64,000 nucleotides of DNA from Diprion similis. Taxonomy: Eukaryota; Arthropoda; Insecta; Hymenoptera; Diprionidae. Made by a program: the position numbers and the translations under genes. The stretch spans positions 3,782,001 to 3,846,000 of the forward strand of contig NC_060110.1 of assembly GCF_021155765.1 (NCBI RefSeq), written 5' to 3'. The stretch's first letter is position 1, and each line of letters begins with the position of its first letter. Below the pieces are notes generated by a model. That model did no database searches and had not been told where the DNA came from. It worked only from the letters and a program-made list of their open reading frames with translations. Positions 45,701-56,693 of this stretch are shown piece by piece.

Positions 45701-48510
45701 CAAAAGAAAACAATAACAAAACTAGTATTGCCACAAACAAAAATGAAGATCTCAAATTGATGCAAACACCCAGGAGATCTAGAAGAACTCTGAGTACTCA
45801 TGATGATGTATCGACTCCTGATCGAAGAAGCGGGAAATTAGATCATAAAGAAATTGAACCAAAAACGCCAAGGCGGAGCGTTACTGCACCAAAACTTCAA
45901 ACGCCTTCGAAATCTGTGAAAACTGGTTTACTGACCCCATCCATGCGACAACGTAACATAAGCATTTCCCAGCCCTCGACGCCTCTGCAGGAAGCCAGAG
46001 CCCGTTTACATGTCAGTGCTATTCCTAAGTCTCTGCCGTGCAGGGAAGAAGAGTTTAATAATATTTATACATTTTTAGAAGGAAAACTGACAGACAACAG
46101 CGGAGGGTATGTCCTTTTGCTGCATTTTTTTTCTATTATTTAATTGAATCAAGTTATCTCAGTAATAGGATATCCTCATAAATATGAGAGGTTTTCATAG
46201 GAACTTGATAAACCATGAGAGTCATAATACGAAAATGTGATCAAAAATGTGCTTAGTAGCACACTTTCAAATCTCACCTTAACTAATATACAGTATTTTT
46301 TCCTGTAACGTGTTTGCACTCTCATTTGATTAATGCATTATACATGATTTTCATAGCATTTTTCATTTCCGTAAAATATTGAAACTAATTTTTTCGTTTT
46401 ATTGTTTAACTGTGTAATATTTTACGAAAAACATAATGTTCTTTTAAAGGAGCAGAACAACCCTGGTAGGAATCTTGCTCTGAATAACTGTAACTTCATA
46501 CATATTTTCACAGTTTTTTGTAGAAGCATTGTTCTAATCATCTTAGAAAAAGATGCTTATATTTCTTCAAAAATTTTCAGCCATACCGAGAGTCACAAAA
46601 TGTCTTTCAATGGGTGTAAGAATTTAAACTACGGATATTTCCGAAAATTTTTCTGATTCCAACAATTTTATGAATTTTCTGGATGAACATAAAACTTTTG
46701 AAGAGAATCAAAGATGTTATTGAATATAGAAACGTCTCAGATTTACCGTAAAAGTTTGTACATGCATGACAAAGAAGTTATCACAAATATATGGAAAGAA
46801 TGTGCAGAGAATTTAATAAACTTACAAAATGCAAGTACGAAGTTCTAAGAGAGAATCAGATAAATGTTATGATTGACTTTTAGAGCACTGTAGCAAACAT
46901 TTTCAGAAATTATCAGAAGAAATCACTGAAACTTCTTGTAACAGTTCTAACTTCTTTAGAACTATACTAAACTTTTCTAAAAATTTTCTGCGTAGCTTTT
47001 CAGAGCATTTTTCAGAACATTTTTCAGTACTCCTGTCCTTCATTTTGACTGGTATACTTAATACTGATTGTTGTGAATCTAATTTTTTTTGTCGGAAAAA
47101 TCCAATTCCAATAGCAATGTTTTTGAAACTCTTTTTTCGTTATAGTTGCCTCTACATAAGTGGAGTACCTGGTGCAGGCAAAACAGCAACTGTAAATGAA
47201 GTAATACGGTGTTTGAGAAAATCAGTGTCCAAAAATAAACTTGATCATTTCGAATTCATTGCAATTAACGGGATGAAGTTAACTGAGCCAAGGCAAGCGT
47301 ATGTCGAGATATTGAAGCAATTAACAGGGAAGAAAGCTACATGGGAACAAGCTCATGAGCTACTTGATAAGAGATTCACAAGGGCTGCGCCCAGGAGGCT
47401 TATGACTTTACTGCTCATCGATGAGGTATGAAGAACGCTTAAAAATGAATGTTTTTACAGTCTCTTGAAATATGCAACATTACATAATTAATCAAGCATA
47501 ACAATAGATTTGAACACTTTACACTGTTTGTCCGAATTTAGCTTGATATTTTGTGCAACAAACGGCAAGATGTAGTCTACAACTTGTTAGATTGGCCTGC
47601 TAAATCGACTGCTCAGCTTGTAGTAATTACAATTGCCAATACCATGGATTTGCCTGAAAGAGTTTTAATGGGGCGTGTCACATCTCGATTGGGTCTTACC
47701 CGATTGACATTTCAACCCTATACTCACAAACAGCTACAAGAAATAGTTGTTGCTAGATTAAATGATTCAAATGCTTTCAAAAGTGAAGCCATACAATTAG
47801 TCGCTCGGTAAGTTAAAATTACTCTTGCAACTTCCTTAAAACCAACAATCAGTTCTAAACACTCTCTATATATATATTGAGAGTTACATTAATTGATGAA
47901 ATTATCATCAGCTAAGTATAATCTTGCTTCTGTGCAGGAAAGTAGCTGCTGTATCTGGTGATGCAAGAAGGGCACTGGATATTTGTCGGCGCGCAACTGA
48001 GTTAGCAGAAGTAAATAGATCTGATATTGTGTCAATTCAAGACGTTAATGAAGCCCTAACGGAAATGATTGCCAGTCCAAAAGTTCAAGCTATAAGGCAT
48101 TGCTCAGAAATGGAACAAATGTTCTTACAGTCTGTTTGTGCAGAAGTTGGACGTACGGGTGTCGAAGAAGTCGTTTTTAAGAACATTTATAGTCAGCTGA
48201 TATCACTCTGTTCTCTAGAAGGTAGTTTACTTCATTGAAAATAAGAGTAATACTTTATTCACATCCATTGTATTGTGGAAATCAATTATTAGTGCATCGT
48301 TCTACAAAGTTAATTGTATACATAATGCTTTTTTTTTTTATAACAGGTCTAAAGGTGCCTACCGTGACTGAAGCTATTATAATTTGCGCGAAACTCGGTG
48401 CTTCCAGATTATTAATATGCGAACATTCGAGAGCGGATATACATCAAAGGGTCCTCTTAAATATCTCGTCGGATGATGTTCATTTTGCGATGCGCATAAC
48501 TGATGTTTAG
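42717..48510 (+). CDS. ORC1: Origin recognition complex subunit 1
   Basis: Nine exons join in phase: 42717-42823, 42974-43098, 43180-43349, 43635-44370, 44483-46106, 47146-47425, 47542-47807, 47938-48221 and 48347-48510, giving 1251 residues. An N-terminal BAH domain (about 36-175) includes [12 protein letters not shown] and [12 protein letters not shown]; it reads nucleosomes in metazoan ORC1. A long basic, serine-rich disordered region (about 180-880) has many S/T-P sites ([26 protein letters not shown]). The AAA+ ATPase follows: Walker A GVPGAGKT (about 927-934), Walker B LLLIDELD across the exon 6/7 junction, and the sensor-2 region [14 protein letters not shown]. The winged-helix domain is C-terminal ([11 protein letters not shown]...). 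The protein licenses replication origins in the nucleus by binding DNA with ATP. The length exceeds human ORC1 (861) because of the linker. Identification is firm; the linker exon borders rest on splice signals and phase. Confidence 0.96.
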
Positions 48511-49988
48511 CTAAAAAAAATGCCACATATTATCATTGCCCAATAGTATTTTATGTTGATTCGTTGATATTTAAGATAATTTGTGTGTGTCATATTTTAG
48601 TAAAATACGAAATTGTGAAAATGATTATTTTTCTTTTACTCTTGTGACTAGCCAAACTTTTACATACATACATAGTATAAATCTCGTCAATATAGTAAAA
48701 ACATTAGTTTCGATGTGTAAATGTACTTGTATTTTCGTATGATAATATACATATGTTTATTTTTGTAGTTTCGATTGCATTGATTACATGGAAGCATTCA
48801 TAGATACCTTATTATTAAGGAAACGTTCCCTTGTACTTCACACGCGTATTTCAAACGAATGATAAAAAAGTTTTGTAATTGGAACTACCAAAAATATTGA
48901 ACTTTAATGTTTTTGGTCTGATTCTAATTATTTAAAGGGCATTTCATTCGTTGCCGAGATTCTCACAAATTACCTGAGACAGGTTCAAAAAATCTTACAT
49001 AGTAGCCGAGTTATAATGGGTAAATGTGATTGTTAAAATTATCCTTGTCTGATTTTAATAGTAAACAGAATAAGCCCAAACACACCAGAGTTAAGGGTGT
49101 ACTAGCTATACATTCTCAACCAATCTTTGAACAATTTATTGATAACCTTTGGGCATTATTATTATTCAAATTCAATTTTCTTATCGTCTTTAATGTGGTT
49201 AATTTTTTTCCGATTTTTACTTTATCACAAAGTATTCAATATTGTCGACGAGACGCACTTTTGTTGAGAGTTGAGAATCTATAGCCAGTGCATACTTAAT
49301 TAATCTCTTTGAACGTTCTAGTTATACAACCGACTATAAAAATGTTGATATATTAGTTTGTGTTATTCGAATTTTCTCAATGACATTTTTATCACGTAAT
49401 AGAAATCTATCGCTTGAGTTCACTATCATTATCGCAAATGACATTGCTGGAGATATTTCCTAACTCTTCATTCAGACAGTGAGGCCGATTCGTGCCCAAG
49501 GTTACGGCCAAATGTGAGTTCGGATACGCATAAAATATGAAAATCAGAGAATTACGAGGTCAAGGTTGATAAACCCGGAACAATACCTTCAGCTTCAATT
49601 GACGCCCTACCTAGAACAATCATACAGCAAGGATTTGATTATGCCGCCAAGAGGAATGGTTTTCCGCGACTCGTGCCTCATGCGAGGCTTCTAGAATTAC
49701 AAAATGGCGGTTGATGCGCATATTATTTATTTTGGTTTGATTATTATTCCGTGAGTTTCGGACTGTTGCAAATACGAGACATTCAAAGTAAGTAAAATAC
49801 AAGTTTTAGAATAGCTCCCTAAATATCCTAACATCCCCATAAGTAGTATGTACATGCGTTTGCTTTGCATTTGTCAACATGTAGCCTCTTTACGGGCCGA
49901 AAAAGGTAATAGTTTTTTACATCCGAGTACTCTGATCGGCTAATATGTTTTCTATTTTTCAGACACGACTGTAACACAGGTTGAAAAA
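48511..49988. other. Interval between ORC1 and the zinc-finger gene
   Basis: It holds the ORC1 3' UTR on the left and the promoter and 5' UTR of the downstream gene on the right; both genes run left to right. No coding exon is supported. A less AT-rich patch at about 49440-49700 may be promoter DNA. Confidence 0.5.
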
Positions 49989-52900
49989 ATGGATGAAAAT
50001 AACGTGGAAGTTTTGTCGGTATCGTCGAAAAAATACTGTGACCTAAAAATGCCACGCTCGAAAGCAAAATTGGGTCACAAACGGCGTAGGTCATTGACTC
50101 CCATGCGCCCTGTTGCGATCGCGCCAAAAACAAATTTCCCAAGGGGCGTTCAAAATGTAGACCTTAGCCAAAGCTTGGTCGTGAAAAACGAACCTGGGTA
50201 CATTACTATAGTACCGAGAGTTAGTCAAACTGCGTTAGAAAATGACAGTAACAAATCAGTCTCAGTAATTGATCAATATGAGATTTTGGATTCCTTATCA
50301 GGGCCGCAAAATCCAAAGCGCATGAAAGTCAGTGGCACTGAAGACGTAGTTACGCAGCTTGTTATAGTCCCAAATCAACCTTTGGATGCATATAATACGA
50401 TTCTGATCACAGACACCGATGACAAAATTTTACGTAAAAGAAAAATGAATCCACACGAGTACACGATATTAAAAAATGATCTGTCTAACCATTGTATATT
50501 ACAACAATGCAACTTTACTACAGATAAATCGAACACTATCAATTGTACATTCTCAGTGTCACCAAAATTTGACTTTGTACATCAGGAACAAATTTCAGTC
50601 TCACAAACTGATGAAAAGACTCACAGTAATAATGTATATAAAACTATTCCAACAAAGTCAAAGTCATCTTCTCATAGTTCCAATGCATCAAACTCTGATA
50701 GTAGTAAAAGTAACGAATGTAAACTGTCAATTTACGGAAATACAATGTCCAATAATGAAATCGACAAATCCTCCTTATCGAATGTCTCTTCAATTGAATC
50801 TTCAGACTCCTTGGACTCCTTGAAAGCTAGATCTCAGAAGCCTGTTGTAATCATGCAACAACTACTATCACCTGCGAATAGAACAAATTCTATCAAAGGG
50901 AAACAGATATCGGCAGCAGGCTTAAGTAAAGTAGCACCATCAAATATTGAGAGTATAAATATAGAGATGAAGAATAGATCTGAACATACATCACTGCCAA
51001 AATCGAACGAAAGTTTTTATGACTTAAAAACAATGAATCCGAATGCAACTAGGGTAAACAATTACGAACACGAAACGGATTTCTTATTGAAAAAGGAATT
51101 CCCTATCATCAGCAGCAGTCAAGTTGACTCCGTGCTGAAAGCCATAGACATGCAAGGCACGAACAGGGGAATCATCTCAAACGACGCCGCTAATCACACT
51201 AAAAAGGAAGCGGGAGAGAAAAGTTTAACTGATGGCCATTTGCTGCCTTACATTCAGGTACAATATTTCAGTAACAGTATTTCATTATTATCAAATGTTT
51301 GTACCTCGTATTAGTAACAATTTCTGGAAATCGGATTGTGTGAAATAAATACAAGTACAAGAGTTCCTTGAAACTTGTTACTACAGTAATACACTCATGT
51401 TTGAAAAATGAAATGACAAGCAATGATGTCAGAGACATCAATTCAGATTTATTATTCAGGGCTTAGAATTGTTTCCAAACATTTTATCCCTAATACCGGT
51501 TGTAAGTGACGAAAACATCGGAGAAGACCATCACACAATGACAAAATTATTAGGAATCTATTGTTTCTTCTGATTTGAGATCCAGAAAATTATTCCTCTG
51601 ATGATGATTTAGAATTGTAGTTGAAACTTTCTTTATTTTTGTACATTTACTCAGGGTGCAGCAAAACTATCCAAAAATGAAAATACGCACTGTGCAAATA
51701 CAGTTACTAATTGTTCGACCCGATTTCAAACAAACCGACTTACGAAACGACTTCAGTTTGAGGAATCAGTGGGAAATAATGCCATGGTAATCCGTTTTGA
51801 TTAAAACGATAATTCGTGCTAAATGTATTTCAAGTTAAAGATCAATTCATTCAATTTTAAACATTCCTTGCGAATAACAATTATTTTCACACTTCACATA
51901 CAGACGATAGAAAAATTGACGGACACTCTACAGTGTTACAAATGCAAGGATTGTTCTTACATGAGTTTGAATGAAGCGTTTATTTTTGAACACATCAAAA
52001 AGCATATGAACGAATCTAGGAGCAAAGAAAAGCAAATGTTGAAATGTCCAGGCTGTTCAAATACTTTTCACCATGAAGCCTCACTGCTCTCTCACATTGT
52101 GCATGATCACCAGGTAAACAGTATAGATGTATACTATTCATGTTTCAGTTGAAACTGTGATTATTTGAGAAAAATTGGATTTCAGGTACATCAAAGAGAG
52201 GCTCAATTCATGGTTGAACAACTGATTTCCCAGCAAACTTTGGCAATTGTAAATAAGAACCAAAAACCATTTTCGGAAATTCGTATCGCTAAAACGGAAA
52301 ATGAACAAATTCTTATCACAGAAATATCTAATAAATTTCTTGACAACGAAGGTCAGGCACAGTCTCTTTTGGTTTCACATCCAACAGTGCTCACCTCCTT
52401 TCAGGACATAGAAGACAACTCAAAGTTACCAAAGAACAATGTAGTGGTTGAAAATAGTGAGTTGCAATGTATGCAAAATGTGAAGAATATGCACGTGGCA
52501 ATAAGAGAACCTATAGTGGACATACAAGAACTTACTTTTTTGAATGATAAAAAAACGTTTTCAAACAAGTCTAATGTGCAACAAAATCAAACAATCGAAG
52601 TAGTCGAAATCAAGCATGGTGATGGTGCCGAAAATCTAAATTTTGTCGAGCCCAAAAATGGTCAACGCCATTTTGAGTTTGTTAACTTTAAAAACGTTAA
52701 GGAGAGTGAAGGGTACTTGCAAGAGGATGATACAGTGGACAGAGGAATTTCAGATTCAGAAATAGAGCTCAGTGGTCTTCCGGCATCAAGATTGGACGTA
52801 GAAACCATCAGATTAGAGACCAAAAGCACAAAACCAAAGGTGAAACCAAAAAGTAAAGGGAGGCCTAAGGGCTCTAAGAGTCCTTCCACTAAGCCGCAAG

Positions 52901-55194
52901 CAGTTAGTGTAAAACAAGGATACAAGTAAGCACCAAAATCCTAACATAGTTCGTAAACCTAATATTGTCTATTAAATATACTGGCGAAATTACCAATAAT
53001 ACTGCATAAAATATCGTAAATATGCTATACAGTAGAGCATCGATTATCTGAACTGATTGGGACCGGGAACCATTCGGATAATCGAAAATACAGATAACCG
53101 AACAGTGTGAAAAAAAAACGCTGATTCATTCAATGTACAGATGAACTATTTTCTTATTCTTATATAAATAATATTTTGGATAAACGACGCTTTACTCTAC
53201 TTATCTTCTCCTTTTTGTTTTGAAAATCTTGTATGCTGTTGCAGAATTGACAACATAAATATTTAATTAATATCTAAAATTTCTCCACACTGACAATCAA
53301 ATTGAAGCAGTTTTGTTAAATTAGTTAACTTGTGCTTCAAGCAAAACTTGGACAATTTATTGTTAAAAAATCATACAAAGCCCAACAAATTCATATCCTA
53401 GATAATTTCAATATACGTGCTTTATAGTTCTTCTGGATATCAAGGTATTATTTAAAAATTGTTCTACCCTCAAAACATTTTGGCAGTCGTAGAGAAGACC
53501 TATTTACTCAGAACTAAAGTAAGTTCTGTGACCTGTATCGCAATTTTATGCTCACCAAGTCACATTTAAGGGAGTATATACGAGTAAATGATCGGAAAAG
53601 TGGTTGAATTTTGGGAATTCATATTTTGGCAACAAATTATTCAATTTATTAGTGTTTTTTTTATTCCAAATTATGTTGATGAAGCTTCATTTACATATTC
53701 TTCTTATTATAACCAATTAACAAGACGCATTGTTATTAAGAACATGAAACCAAAATGGTATTGCTATATTTGTAATATATTTACAGCTACACCCTCAAGT
53801 TTCTTAATAATCGAAATATCTATTACAGATGTGAAATAGAAGATTGTGGAGTACGTATGCTGTTGCAAGAAAACATTGTGTATCACCAAAAATGTCACGT
53901 CACTGCTACACTTCCATGCACTATCAGTTATCAGTGTCCGGAATGTGCAGAATTCAAGAGTAATAATTGGAATAATTTGGCTGGTCACTTATGGAGATCG
54001 CATATCATAGACATGGAATTGCACTGCTGTGACTTGTGCAGTTATAAAACGCCTAGGTATATTTATTTTCAATCAAATTTTCGAGTTTCTGATCTGAAAG
54101 TCAATTTCATTGATACACATCTGATTGATCTGTAACGTTTTGCACCACACTTACAGCTTAAGTCACTTGACGAATCAACACAGAGGCATACATGGTGAAA
54201 ACCGTCCATTTTTATGTGATCATTGTGGTAAAGGTAAATACCAGCAACATTTAGTGTTCTCTGTTGAATTGTACAGTTGTAATTTGTACTTGACTATGTA
54301 AATCTGCGACTAGGATTCAAAACAAAAAAGCAACGAAGGAATCACCGAGCTCATCACAGAGCCAAAGAAAAGGAACCTTTAAAATGTGATGAATGCCAGC
54401 GAAATTTCACCAATGCGAGGTTGTTGAGGTTGCATCAAGACGCTGTACATAAAGAGTCAAAGCCATTCACTTGCAACTCATGCTCGTACTCAGCATCAAC
54501 GAGAAGTGCCCTTAAACTTCACTTGAGGCGCCACACTGGTGAGAGAAAAAGGCGAATTAATTGCCAATAATTCATAAAAGAAGTTCCAGCACGTACATCA
54601 AACAATCTTGACTTGATTTTGCAGGAGAAAAACCATTTTCTTGCGATCAATGCTCGTACACTACAGGTGACCATAATTCGTTACGAAGGCATAAATTAAA
54701 ACACTTAGGCCTTAAACCTTATAGTTGCCCACATTGCAATTATGCCTGCATTCAGACGTCGACATATAAAGTGCATCTAAAGAACAAGCATCCAGGTAAG
54801 ACTCTGACTAATCATTTTACACCATGCACAGAGAACTCTGTAATTTACTTTTGATAACAGCATGTGTGCTGCTTTTTGGCATACTGTACGTAATGTTAGT
54901 ATTTCAAAATGCTGTATTGAAATGACATTACTCTACACATGGTATGCCAAAAAGTAGTACTTGACGTATGGAAATCGAGATCAAAAGACAAATTTACTTT
55001 ATGTGTACTATATGCAGAAAACTATTATTATTTAATTGTTCACAGGCTTGAACCACGATCTTATGTTTTCTTGCCAGTACTGTTCATACAAATCGATAAA
55101 GAAACAGAATCTACTTACTCATATGGCAAAGCACGATCAAGTATTGTCCGACAAATTCCAGGCTGGCTCTGGAATGCCAATTTTCGTAGAATAA
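49989..55194 (+). CDS. C2H2 zinc-finger protein with AT-hook-like motif
   Basis: Nine exons join in phase: 49989-51257, 51655-51786, 51904-52113, 52186-52925, 53829-54056, 54157-54233, 54314-54538, 54625-54795 and 55046-55194, giving 1066 residues. The first 470 residues are low-complexity, Ser/Asn-rich and start with a basic patch (GHKRRRS). Two C2H2 fingers follow (about 476-536), then an acidic/polar linker ending in a Lys/Pro-rich AT-hook-like patch (SKGRPKGSKSP). From about 785 comes a block of roughly nine more fingers, including CDHCGKGFKTKKQRRNHRAHH, CDECQRNFTNARLLRLHQ and CDQCSYTTGDHNSLRRHK. Linkers such as HTGEKPF occur across exon junctions. It is a nuclear DNA-binding factor by domain content; the target is unknown and I do not recognise an ortholog. 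The start ATG is the first in a long open frame. Confidence 0.88.
53030..53105 (+). mobile_element. Pogo/Tigger-like transposon end (solo fragment)
   Basis: TA then CAGTAGAGCATCGATTATC opens the segment, followed by GGACCGGGAACCATTCGGAT and a second ATAACCGAAC. This is the terminal style of pogo/Tigger-type Tc1-mariner elements, which duplicate TA. I found no opposite end nearby. It lies in intron 4 of the zinc-finger gene. Confidence 0.6.
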
Positions 55195-55991
55195 GTGTGA
55201 TTCCCATTCGAATAAACGATATTCATCTGTACCTGGATTCATTCCTGAAGAAGGTATTCTTAGATATCATTTATTTGTATGTTCCAATTATATGAAAGGA
55301 ATTATTCATTAGATCTGGTGAGCAATGGTTTGTTTATACGTCTATTTCCGAATCAGATCGAATTCCAGAATCAAAATTGAACCACAATTCTCGATGATTT
55401 CGATGATTCTGCTTACACAATGAACGACCCACTGAAGTAAATTTCACTTGAAATGTTACTCACACAGATCACTAATTTGGAATTTATGTTTGGATAACTA
55501 TTGCCCACGAGAACTGCAGGACTCAACATTCGAAAAACATTGTCTCCTCAATAACACGTTAATTAAGAGAAATTCCTTATAATGAGTTTAAGGTGGAAGG
55601 AATGATATTGATGATCTAGTGACAAACAATAATTACTTTGCTTACTGATGTCCTCACAGGTAGAAAAGATGAAGATAATTACTTACAGGTATTGAGGGAA
55701 ATGAATAAAGTTTATTAAATCATTGTATCATGGCGTTTACGACAGTAGAAGAGAAGAAATTATAGTTTTGATAAATAATTAGTTACATTATATCATTCAT
55801 CGAATATAGTATATTTTCAAGAAAATGACGCTTATACCATTGATATAATTATAGCCGGTATGGCAGCCAGTATTCTATACACTGATTAGGTGGTATTAAA
55901 ACTATATACAACTGAAAGTGTATGGGTAATCAAAATTTTTTTTCTTACATACAATATATGCATACGATGAAAAGTGCCTAAAAAACCACTA
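55195..55991. other. Convergent intergenic region between the zinc-finger and methyltransferase-like genes
   Basis: The 3' ends of a plus-strand and a minus-strand gene face each other here, 797 bases apart. No coding exon was seen. A bidirectional poly(A) palindrome lies near the middle right. Confidence 0.6.
55704..55716. terminator. Bidirectional poly(A) signal palindrome AATAAAGTTTATT
   Basis: AATAAA at 55704-55709 is oriented for the zinc-finger gene, and TTTATT at 55711-55716 is AATAAA for the minus-strand methyltransferase-like gene, with one base between. The signals lie about 510 and 280 bases after the respective stop codons. Confidence 0.6.
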
Positions 55992-56693
55992 TTACCTAAC
56001 ATACACAGCGATATAATCTTTTGTGTTCCTAATCTCCCTAACTGATTCTAATATCCATCCAAGATCCAAAATTTTTTTATCAAATGGAGCCGGATCTGTA
56101 CAAGATCCCCGACCTTCGCCAGGGCCTATGATTATAACAATTTTCCCCCCGTATTGATTCATGTAATTGAGAAACGCGGGGCCATTGTTAAAATAGCAAA
56201 ACAGCAAAGCTTGAGATGGCAAAATTTTAAAACTGTCATTTTCTTCGTCTATGAAGTGAATAGTATTTAAAAATAACGGCGGAGAATAACCGCTGGACCA
56301 CCATTTTCGGTCGACTTCAACACCAATGATAACGATCCCTGAAAAACATCGATTTTATCAATAATGAGGCAGCATACAGTGCAATAATGAGTTTTTTTGC
56401 CAATACTAATCAAGCCTTTCATTTCTTTCATTTTACCCGAATTTGATCTTACCCAAGTATTTCTGAAGTAACCATTCCAACAATCCACTACCGCATCCTA
56501 TGCTTACGATTTCATGAACATTTTTCTTTGTAATAATATTTTGCAACCAATTTAAGTCATCAAAATCTGGCCATACCCACAGAAGTCTAAGCTTTTGAAA
56601 ACAGTCTGCTGTATCTTTCAAACTCACTATTTCTTTCCACTTGTTTTCACTATACAATTCGACCACAGTTTTTTCTAATTCGTAATCTACCAT
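55992..56693 (-). CDS. Small methyltransferase-like protein, family unassigned
   Basis: Two minus-strand exons join in phase: 56693-56453 and 56338-55992, giving 195 residues. Around residues 63-75 the segment EIVSIGCGSGLLEWLL has the glycine-rich motif I of class I S-adenosylmethionine-dependent methyltransferases. IVIIGVEVDRKWW, at the start of exon 2, resembles the next strand with an acidic residue that could bind the cosubstrate ribose. Downstream come ALLFCYFNNG and KIVIIIGPGEGRGSCTDP, a strand-and-loop pattern expected in the rest of a Rossmann core. No N-terminal signal or membrane segment is evident, so it is probably cytosolic. The reaction and substrate are unknown; I do not recognise the family. 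A catalytically dead member is possible. The compact two-exon structure and conserved-looking core argue for a real gene. Confidence 0.75.

Noticed and set aside
46402-46656. Plus-strand 84-codon frame in ORC1
   Set aside because: It lies in the 1-kb intron between the linker exon and the Walker A exon; splicing across that intron restores the AAA+ fold exactly.
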